Part shown: positions 7,639-12,163 of the stretch, piece after piece
How positions within the stretch are numbered: the stretch's first letter is position 1
Layout of the letters: every line of letters starts with the position of its first letter
NCBI GenBank assembly: GCA_902783065.1
Contig: CACZPV010000197.1
Location: forward strand, 1-12,163
Length of the DNA: 12,163 nt
Origin: an uncultured Ruminococcus sp.
GTDB taxonomy: Bacteria; Bacillota; Clostridia; Oscillospirales; Acutalibacteraceae
Direction of reading: 5' to 3'
Program-made: the position numbers and the translations under genes
The notes under the pieces: generated by a model
Told to the model about the DNA's origin: nothing
The model's input: only the letters and a program-made list of their open reading frames with translations
Database searches by the model: none

Positions 7639-7699
7639 CTTTATCATCTTTTCCGTTTTTAATTAAGTATAGCTATGACAGTATACTTTATAACGATTT

Positions 7700-7729
7700 A
7701 TTATACCAATTTTTTGCCTTGTTTGTCAA
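7700..7729 (-). promoter_or_regulatory. Consensus sigma-A promoter of the yicC operon
   Basis: On the minus strand TTGACA (7729-7724) and TATAAT (7705-7700) both match the sigma-70/sigma-A consensus perfectly, with an 18-base spacer. Transcription would begin near 7693, giving a leader of about 55 bases before yicC. This is the strongest promoter-like sequence in the window and probably drives the whole yicC-to-rlmN operon. Confidence 0.85.
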
Positions 7730-7731
7730 GG

Positions 7732-7745
7732 GGCGGCGAGCCGCC
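7732..7745. other. GC-rich palindrome beside the yicC -35 box
   Basis: GGCGGC (7732-7737) and GCCGCC (7740-7745) form a dyad separated by two bases in otherwise AT-rich DNA, ending 3 bases from the yicC -35 hexamer. It could be an operator, part of a fragmentary repeat, or a terminator remnant. No T-run follows closely on either strand, so it is not a normal terminator. Confidence 0.4.
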
Positions 7746-7805
7746 GACTCTGATGTGAATTTTTTTCATTATGCACAAATCTTATGCACTCCTGCCAACT
7801 ATAAT

Positions 7806-7834
7806 TTTACAATTACTCAAGGACCATATATACA
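7806..7834 (+). promoter_or_regulatory. Possible upstream fprA promoter
   Basis: TTTACA (7806-7811) and TATACA (7829-7834) stand 17 bases apart, matching the sigma-A consensus at 5 of 6 and 4 of 6 positions. It would start transcription near 7841. In DNA this AT-rich such pairs can arise by chance, so this is a weaker candidate than the one at 7871-7899. Confidence 0.3.
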
Positions 7835-7870
7835 CAAACGTTTTTTTGATATAACATATTCTTAACCCTA

Positions 7871-7899
7871 TTGCATTTTAATGTTTTTTTAATTATAAT
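7871..7899 (+). promoter_or_regulatory. Predicted main promoter of fprA
   Basis: TTGCAT (7871-7876, 4 of 6 consensus) and a perfect TATAAT (7894-7899) are separated by 17 bases. The start site would be near 7906, leaving a leader of about 50 bases with a short CCCG/CGGG hairpin before the ribosome binding site. Confidence 0.65.
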
Positions 7900-7956
7900 A
7901 TATTTGTGTTAATTATATTTCCCGCTTTGTTCGGGTCAATACAGGAGGAAGAAAAA

Positions 7957-9117
7957 ATGATAAAAGAAATATCCAAAGCCATTAAATATATCGGTGCAGA
8001 TGATCCCGATCTCGACCTTTTTGAAAGCCAATATGAAGTTCCGGATGGAATGTGTTACAATTCCTATGTCATTCTTGACGAAAAAATTGCTGTACTTGAT
8101 ACAATTGATGAAAGAAAAACCGATGAATGGTTTGAAAATCTCGAAACCGTTCTTTGCGGCAGAAATCCAGACTATCTTGTAATCAGCCATATGGAACCAG
8201 ATCATGCTTCCAATATTGCCAAAGCAGCTGAAAAATACCCTGAAATGAAGCTTATTGGAAACGCAAAAACCTTTACTATGCTTCCTCAATTTTTTGATAT
8301 AAACACTGATGGCAGAACCGTCACAGTTAAAGAAGGCGATACTGTTGATCTGGGCAGTCACAAGCTTACTTTCTATATGGCACCAATGGTTCACTGGCCG
8401 GAAGTTATGGTAACTTATGAAGAAACAGAAAAAGTCCTTTTTTCTGCTGATGCTTTCGGCAAGTTCGGTGTTATAGACGCAGAACCAGACGACTGGGCTT
8501 GTGAAGCAAGAAGATATTATTTCAACATCTGCGGCAAATACGGCGCTCAGGTTCAGGCTTTGCTTAAAAAGACAGCTAAGCTTGACATTTCAACTATTTG
8601 TCCGCTGCATGGTCCTGTCCTGAGCGAGAATCTCAGCTACTACATAGGTCTTTATGACACATGGAGTAAATACGAACCTGAAACAGACGGTATCTTTATT
8701 GCCTATGCATCCATTCACGGTCATACCAAAGAAGCTGCTTTAAAGCTGTATGATATTCTTAAATCAAAAACCGATCTTCCGATTGCAATTTCCGACCTTA
8801 CAAGAAGCGATTTGCACGAAAACGTTGAAGATGCTTTCCGATACAACAGAATGATCATGCTTGCATGCTCCTATGACGGTGACATTTTCCCGCCTGCCAA
8901 TGATTTTCTCCATCATCTCAAAATCAAAACCTACCGCAACAAAAAAGTTGCTATTGTAGAAAACGGCTCATGGGCACCGTCTGCCGCAAAAGTCATGAGA
9001 GCCTATTTTGAGAGTATGAAAAATGTGGAAATCAGTGATGTCAGCGTCACCATTAAATCCTCTCTGAAGCCGGAAAATATTCCGCAGTTAGAAGCACTTG
9101 CAGATTCCATGCTGTGA
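7957..9117 (+). CDS. fprA: FprA-type flavodiiron protein (O2/NO reductase)
   Basis: This gene encodes a 386-residue class A flavodiiron protein, a cytoplasmic enzyme that reduces O2 to water and/or NO to N2O using electrons from a rubredoxin-type partner. The metallo-beta-lactamase-like domain (about 1-240) keeps the diiron ligands H78, E80, D82 and H83 in HMEPDH, H146 (MVHWPE), D165 (SADAFG) and H218 (CPLHGP). The flavodoxin domain follows, with the FMN phosphate loop in IAYASIHGHTKEA (248-260) and the GSWAPSAAKVM loop (337-347). There is no rubredoxin or flavin reductase domain, so an external electron donor is needed; none is encoded nearby. The start has AGGAGGAA 6 bases upstream, and the longer frame from 7906 adds residues overlapping the leader. 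It is the only plus-strand gene here, with its own promoter and terminator, so it forms a single-gene unit. Substrate preference cannot be read from the sequence. Confidence 0.95.
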   Translation: MIKEISKAIKYIGADDPDLDLFESQYEVPDGMCYNSYVILDEKIAVLDTIDERKTDEWFENLETVLCGRNPDYLVISHMEPDHASNIAKAAEKYPEMKLIGNAKTFTMLPQFFDINTDGRTVTVKEGDTVDLGSHKLTFYMAPMVHWPEVMVTYEETEKVLFSADAFGKFGVIDAEPDDWACEARRYYFNICGKYGAQVQALLKKTAKLDISTICPLHGPVLSENLSYYIGLYDTWSKYEPETDGIFIAYASIHGHTKEAALKLYDILKSKTDLPIAISDLTRSDLHENVEDAFRYNRMIMLACSYDGDIFPPANDFLHHLKIKTYRNKKVAIVENGSWAPSAAKVMRAYFESMKNVEISDVSVTIKSSLKPENIPQLEALADSML

Positions 9118-9136
9118 TAGTTTAATGTTTCATTAA

Positions 9137-9173
9137 TATTATTGCCGCCCGTGTTTACCGGGCGGCAATAATA
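9137..9173. other. 15-bp GC-rich hairpin after fprA
   Basis: A perfect stem pairs TATTATTGCCGCCCG (9137-9151) with CGGGCGGCAATAATA (9159-9173) around a 7-base loop, 20 bases after the fprA stop. Neither strand has a T-run next to it, so it is not a textbook intrinsic terminator. It could protect the 3' end of fprA mRNA, or act on gpmI transcripts arriving from the other side. Confidence 0.6.
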
Positions 9174-9190
9174 AATTCCTGATAATCAGG

Positions 9191-9239
9191 CAGCTTTTTC
9201 AATGCAGTACCTGCGTAAGAAAAAGCTGTATATTTTTTT
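9191..9239 (+). terminator. Intrinsic terminator of fprA
   Basis: CAGCTTTTTC (9191-9200) pairs perfectly with GAAAAAGCTG (9219-9228). Inside it GCAG (9204-9207) pairs with CTGC (9211-9214), giving a two-tier stem. A run of seven Ts follows (9233-9239) on the plus strand. It is correctly placed about 75 bases after the fprA stop. There is no T-run in the opposite direction, so it should not serve gpmI. Confidence 0.75.
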
Positions 9240-9258
9240 ATCATGAAAAAGGGGTTAT

Positions 9259-10770
9259 TTATTTAATTATGCTTATACCATCCATTTCTTCAGGCTGCGG
9301 AAGACCAAGCAGTTTCAGCATAGTCGGTGCGATATCGGCAAGTCTGCCTCCGTCACGCAGTTCGCAGGGATGATTAACAACCACAAATGGAACCAGATTA
9401 GTTGTATGAGCTGTAAAAGGTTCTCCGTTTTCATCCAGCATCTTATCAGCGTTGCCGTGATCGGCAGTAATCAATGCAATACCATCCATCTTTTTGACAG
9501 CCTTGATAACCTGTCCCACACAATCATCAACTGCTTCAACAGCTTTAACAGCCGCTTCAAACACTCCGGTATGTCCAACCATATCACAGTTTGCAAAATT
9601 AAGAATTATTACATCATATTTTCCGCTTTCAATTCTTTCGATAACATTCTTTGTTACCTCATAAGCACTCATTTCAGGCTGGAGATCATAAGTTGCAACC
9701 TTCGGAGAAGGTATAAGGCATCTGTCTTCTCCCTCACTCACTGCCTCAACACCGCCGTTGAAGAAGAATGTAACATGTGCATATTTTTCCGTTTCAGCAA
9801 TTCTAAGCTGAGTCAGACCTTTTCTGGAAATATATTCTCCGAACATATTTGTTAATTTTTGCGGCTTGAAGGCAATTTCTACGTTCGGCATTGTTGCATC
9901 GTACTGCGTCATGCAAACATAGGTAAGCGGGAAGAATCCGTTTCTTCTTTCAAATCCGCTGAACTCCGGATCAACAAAAGTACGTGTGATCTCTCTTGCT
10001 CTGTCAGGACGGAAATTATAGAAAATAACAGAATCTCCGCTCTTTATATTTGCACCTTCAACACAAACGGTCGGAATCACAAATTCATCCGTTACACCAT
10101 CCGCATACGATGCCGAAATAGCTTCCACAGCACTTTCAGCTTTATTTCCCTCTCCGTAAACGAGAGCAGCATACGCTTTTTCAACACGATCAAAGTTATT
10201 ATCTCTGTCCATTGCATAATAGCGGCCGGAGATTGTTGCAATCTGACCAAGTCCTATTTCTTCAAGTTTAGCCTGACATTGTTCAATATACTCCTTTGCA
10301 CTGGAAGGAGGTACATCACGTCCATCAAGGAAAGCATGTACATAAACATTTTTAACACCCATTGTCTTTGCCATTTCAACAAGACCGTAAAGATGTGTAT
10401 TATGGCTGTGTACACCGCCCGGTGAAAGCAATCCCATAAAGTGGAGTGCCTTTCCTTCCTCGGAAGCATTTTTCATTGCTTTTACAAGAGCCTCATTTTT
10501 CAGGACACTGCCATCTTTAATAGCCTTTGTAATTCTGGTAAGTTCCTGATAAACCACACGGCCAGCACCGATATTGGTATGACCAACCTCACTGTTACCC
10601 ATCTGTCCGTCCGGCAAACCAACATCCATTCCGGATGCAGCAATCAGTCCCCATGGATTTGTGGACAGGATATTTTCCAAATTAGGCTTATTGGCACTGC
10701 GGATAGCATTGCCATAGTTTGTTCCGATACCGAAACCGTCCAGTATCATCAAAATTAATGGTTTTTTCAT
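9259..10770 (-). CDS. gpmI: 2,3-bisphosphoglycerate-independent phosphoglycerate mutase
   Basis: iPGM interconverts 3- and 2-phosphoglycerate in glycolysis through a phosphoserine intermediate and two Mn2+ ions. The 503-residue protein (family about 510) belongs to the alkaline phosphatase superfamily. The metal and catalytic set is intact: D11 (ILDGFG), nucleophile S60 (MGNSEVGH), D396 and H400 (CDMVGH), D437 and H438 (ADHGN) and H455 (TAHTT). Substrate contacts H121, R151-D152, R183, R189, R254 and R257 are present. The ATG has GGAG about 8 bases upstream. It lies downstream of tpiA, matching the common pgk-tpiA-gpmI glycolytic order; no eno gene follows. The gap of 179 bases to tpiA contains two hairpins (10807-10882 and 10893-10930), so gpmI could be expressed at a different level from tpiA. 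I see no clear promoter of its own. Confidence 0.97.
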   Translation of the reverse strand: MKKPLILMILDGFGIGTNYGNAIRSANKPNLENILSTNPWGLIAASGMDVGLPDGQMGNSEVGHTNIGAGRVVYQELTRITKAIKDGSVLKNEALVKAMKNASEEGKALHFMGLLSPGGVHSHNTHLYGLVEMAKTMGVKNVYVHAFLDGRDVPPSSAKEYIEQCQAKLEEIGLGQIATISGRYYAMDRDNNFDRVEKAYAALVYGEGNKAESAVEAISASYADGVTDEFVIPTVCVEGANIKSGDSVIFYNFRPDRAREITRTFVDPEFSGFERRNGFFPLTYVCMTQYDATMPNVEIAFKPQKLTNMFGEYISRKGLTQLRIAETEKYAHVTFFFNGGVEAVSEGEDRCLIPSPKVATYDLQPEMSAYEVTKNVIERIESGKYDVIILNFANCDMVGHTGVFEAAVKAVEAVDDCVGQVIKAVKKMDGIALITADHGNADKMLDENGEPFTAHTTNLVPFVVVNHPCELRDGGRLADIAPTMLKLLGLPQPEEMDGISIIK

Positions 10771-10806
10771 TTTTGTTTCTCCATTCTGTTTTCAGCTTAA
10801 GTGTAT

Positions 10807-10882
10807 AAAACGATTATTTTTTGACTTTCAGAGCGGAGATTGTGCCGCCTGCGGCAGCACAATCTCTCGCCTTTTTACAATC
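10807..10882. repeat. Dispersed hairpin repeat, copy 2 (tpiA-gpmI gap)
   Basis: This is the second copy of the element at 5842-5916. Left arm, stem position and right arm (CTCGCCTTTTTACAATC) align over the whole length. The stem pairs AGATTGTGC (10837-10845) with GCACAATCT (10857-10865), with an inner GC-rich stem-loop and outer GCG/CGC pairing. Compared with copy 1, stem bases have changed on both sides so that pairing is kept (TTTTGTGC/GCACAAAA becomes GATTGTGC/GCACAATC). Orientation relative to the neighbouring minus-strand genes is the same in both copies. Confidence 0.75.
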
Positions 10883-10892
10883 GGCTATTTCA

Positions 10893-10930
10893 GCAAAAGT
10901 ATCGGGTGAAAAATCGCCCGATACTTTTGC
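10893..10930. other. 14-bp perfect hairpin after tpiA
   Basis: GCAAAAGTATCGGG (10893-10906) pairs perfectly with CCCGATACTTTTGC (10917-10930) around a 10-base loop, beginning 20 bases after the tpiA stop in the direction of transcription. Neither side has a T-run, so a factor-independent terminator is unlikely. An mRNA-stabilising 3' structure or processing site between tpiA and gpmI is more plausible. Confidence 0.6.
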
Positions 10931-10949
10931 ATAATAAAACAGATAAGAA

Positions 10950-11717
10950 TTATTTGCTTGCTTCCTCAAGAAGTACTCCAAAATCAGCTGCCTTAAGAGA
11001 TGCACCGCCGATAAGACCACCATCTACATCTTCTTGTGCAAGAAGTTCTGCTGCATTCTTCGGATTCATTGATCCGCCGTACTGAATAGTAACAGCATCA
11101 GCTACCTCCTTGCCATATTTAACAGTCAGCTGTTCACGAATAAACAGACAAACTTCCTCTGCCTGCTCGGCTGTAGCAGTTTCACCTGTACCGATTGCCC
11201 ATACCGGCTCATAAGCAATGATTGACTTTTTAATATCCTCTGCGGATACATCATAAAAATCAAGCTTTATTTGTCTTGCAATTACTTCCTTGGTAATATC
11301 ACATTTACGTTCCCAGAGAAGTTCTCCTACACATACAATAGGTTTCATACCTGCTGCAAGTGCTGCCTTTGTTCTCTTATTAACAGTTTCATCAGTTTCA
11401 CCAAAATACTGTCTTCTTTCGCTATGACCAATAATTACATATTCTACACCAATTTCTGTCAGCATATCAGCAGAAATCTCACCTGTAAAAGCTCCGCTCT
11501 TTTCAAAATGTACGTTTTCTGCACCTACTTTAATATTGGTACCCTTTGTCAGTTCAACAGCTGTTTCAAGGTTGGTAAAAGGTACGCAGATAACTACACC
11601 GCAGTTTGCCTTCTCGGCAATCGGGATAAGCTCCTCAATAAGCGCTTTTGCCTCAGGTCTTGTCTTGTTCATTTTCCAGTTACCGGCGATCACTGCCTGT
11701 CTGAGTTCTTTATTCAT
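10950..11717 (-). CDS. tpiA: Triosephosphate isomerase
   Basis: TpiA interconverts dihydroxyacetone phosphate and glyceraldehyde-3-phosphate in glycolysis. The 255-residue TIM-barrel protein has the N-terminal AGNWKMNKT (11-19, catalytic K15), the electrophile H98 in IIGHSERRQYF (95-105), the catalytic base E170 in AYEPVWAIGTGETAT (168-182, which includes the mobile loop 6) and the phosphate-binding GGS (214-216) and GGLIGGAS (233-240) segments. Length is typical. GAGAGGAG lies about 8 bases before the ATG. It follows pgk and precedes gpmI. A likely terminator in the 185-base gap after pgk suggests partial uncoupling from pgk, but I could not find a convincing promoter for tpiA. Confidence 0.97.
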   Translation of the reverse strand: MNKELRQAVIAGNWKMNKTRPEAKALIEELIPIAEKANCGVVICVPFTNLETAVELTKGTNIKVGAENVHFEKSGAFTGEISADMLTEIGVEYVIIGHSERRQYFGETDETVNKRTKAALAAGMKPIVCVGELLWERKCDITKEVIARQIKLDFYDVSAEDIKKSIIAYEPVWAIGTGETATAEQAEEVCLFIREQLTVKYGKEVADAVTIQYGGSMNPKNAAELLAQEDVDGGLIGGASLKAADFGVLLEEASK

Positions 11718-11810
11718 TGTTATTACTCCTCTCTTTTTTATATCCGGCTAAATGCCAAAGCTGTTTTCTTTGACATTCGTAAAAGATCTTTAAACTCCGT
11801 ACTACACATT

Positions 11811-11843
11811 CAAAAACGGGGCAGAGCATCTGCCCTACCCCGT
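11811..11843 (-). terminator. Probable intrinsic terminator after pgk
   Basis: On the minus strand ACGGGG (11843-11838) can pair with CCCCGT (11821-11816), and GGCAGA with TCTGCC inside it around a TGC loop. A run of five Ts follows (11816-11812). The GC-rich stem sits about 60 bases after the pgk stop. The T-run is short and alternative pairings exist, so it may be leaky, allowing some read-through into tpiA. Confidence 0.6.
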
Positions 11844-11867
11844 AATCCGAATACCTGAATAAAGCAT

Positions 11868-11903
11868 TTCATTATGCATATTGCATTATGAATGATGCAT
11901 TAT
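11868..11903. repeat. AT-rich reiterated word block at the pgk 3' end
   Basis: TGCATTAT occurs at 11882-11889 and again at 11896-11903, and CATTATGCAT lies just before. TTCATTATGC (11868-11877) and GCATTATGAA (11883-11892) form a near-perfect inverted repeat with one mismatched pair. The block abuts the pgk stop codon. Similar short AT-rich iterations are common in clostridial spacers; the role is unknown. Confidence 0.45.
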
Positions 11904-12163
11904 TATTTCTCGTTAAGGCAAGCGATACCCGGAAGTACCTTACCCTCGAGGAACTCGAGAGATGCGCCGCCGCCTGTGGAAATATGAGTCATTCTGTCTG
12001 CATAGCCGAGCTTCTCAACAGCAGCTGCGGAATCACCGCCGCCGATGATGGAAATAGCGCCGCTCTCAGCAACAGCTTTAGCAACAGAAATCGTACCTGC
12101 TGCAAAATTCTCCCACTCAGAAACACCCATCGGGCCATTCCATACTACCGTACCTGCACCTAC
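11903..12163 (-). CDS. pgk: Phosphoglycerate kinase (C-terminal part only)
   Basis: The last 86 residues and stop codon of Pgk are present; the gene enters from the right edge. Pgk transfers phosphate from 1,3-bisphosphoglycerate to ADP in glycolysis. The visible C-terminal nucleotide-binding domain reads TVVWNGPMGVSEWENF, then AGTISVAKAVAE, then IGGGDSAAAVEKLG, then HISTGGGASLEFLEGK and LPGI near the end. These are the family's ADP-binding WNGPMG and GGGD and the C-terminal STGGGASLE.LEGK.LPG signature. There is no frameshift. It is followed on the same strand by a probable terminator, then tpiA and gpmI, the standard glycolytic cluster. Confidence 0.96.
   Translation of the reverse strand, partial: VGAGTVVWNGPMGVSEWENFAAGTISVAKAVAESGAISIIGGGDSAAAVEKLGYADRMTHISTGGGASLEFLEGKVLPGIACLNEK

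Larger units (their letters stand above)
7639..7956. other. Divergent control region between yicC and fprA
   Basis: This 318-base gene-free stretch is AT-rich apart from one GC island. Reading from left to right it holds the yicC leader, the yicC promoter (7700-7729), a GC-rich palindrome (7732-7745), an AT-rich stretch with a possible upstream plus-strand promoter (7806-7834), the main predicted fprA promoter (7871-7899), a small CCCG/CGGG hairpin (7921-7924 with 7932-7935) in the fprA leader, and the AGGAGGAA ribosome binding site (7943-7950). I see no convincing open reading frame or RNA gene in it. Confidence 0.7.

Noticed and set aside
7885..7920. PerR-type operator (TTATAATnATTATAA) at the fprA promoter
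   Set aside because: The AT-rich sequence contains TTATAAT, but the second half-site matches poorly; base composition alone explains it.
7936..8394. Minus-strand open frame of 152 residues inside fprA
   Set aside because: It is antisense to the diiron domain of fprA and has the hydrophobic, F-rich composition of a shadow frame.
9370..10425. Two long plus-strand open frames (161 and 188 residues) opposite gpmI
   Set aside because: They are antisense to an intact, fully conserved gpmI, are rich in I, S, C and N in a way typical of antisense translation, and have no recognisable motifs.
10771..10806. A gpmI promoter with -10 TATACA in the leader
   Set aside because: The only spaced partner, CTGAAA, is a weak -35 match and lies within the hairpin repeat; the evidence is too thin to list.
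11271..11858. Plus-strand open frame of 195 residues opposite tpiA
   Set aside because: It is antisense to an intact tpiA and has no family resemblance.
1..12163. A mobile element, defence island, CRISPR array or novel multigene system
   Set aside because: All protein-coding sequence is accounted for by conserved housekeeping, glycolytic and flavodiiron genes in standard order, with no transposase, integrase, phage or toxin-antitoxin sequence and no spaced direct repeats.

Overview
The window looks like a chromosomal housekeeping segment from a low-to-moderate-GC anaerobic member of the Firmicutes, probably a Clostridia/Ruminococcus-type organism. The reasons are the conserved order yicC-remA-gmk-rpoZ-priA-def-fmt-rsmB-rlmN, the presence of remA, strong AGGAGG-type ribosome binding sites, consensus housekeeping promoters, and an FprA-type flavodiiron protein typical of strict anaerobes. 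The genus is an inference; nothing here fixes it.

Layout. Positions 1-7638, all on the minus strand and transcribed right to left, hold yicC, remA, gmk, rpoZ, priA, def, fmt, rsmB and the first 50 codons of rlmN. They are tightly packed: remA/gmk overlap by 11 bases and rpoZ/priA by 8. A perfect-consensus promoter (TTGACA, 18-base spacer, TATAAT) lies just before yicC. coaBC, which sits between rpoZ and priA in Bacillus subtilis, is absent. Positions 7639-7956 are a 318-base divergent control region. Positions 7957-9117 hold fprA, the only plus-strand gene, with its own promoter and an intrinsic terminator. Positions 9259-12163, on the minus strand, are a lower-glycolysis cluster: the 3' end of pgk, then tpiA, then gpmI. 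A probable terminator separates pgk from tpiA.

Functionally, the left block combines nucleotide supply (gmk), RNA polymerase assembly (rpoZ), replication restart (priA), initiator Met-tRNA formylation and deformylation (fmt, def), rRNA/tRNA methylation (rsmB, rlmN), RNA decay (yicC) and a DNA-binding regulator (remA). The right block converts 1,3-bisphosphoglycerate to 2-phosphoglycerate and interconverts the triose phosphates. fprA is a stand-alone O2/NO reduction gene between the two blocks.

I found no tRNA, rRNA, CRISPR array, insertion sequence, phage gene or unknown multigene system. The non-textbook content is in the intergenic DNA. A roughly 75-bp hairpin repeat occurs twice (5842-5916 and 10807-10882), with compensatory changes in its stem. 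There is a 14-bp perfect hairpin after tpiA, a cluster of three dyad symmetries between fprA and gpmI, and reiterated AT-rich words at the end of pgk.
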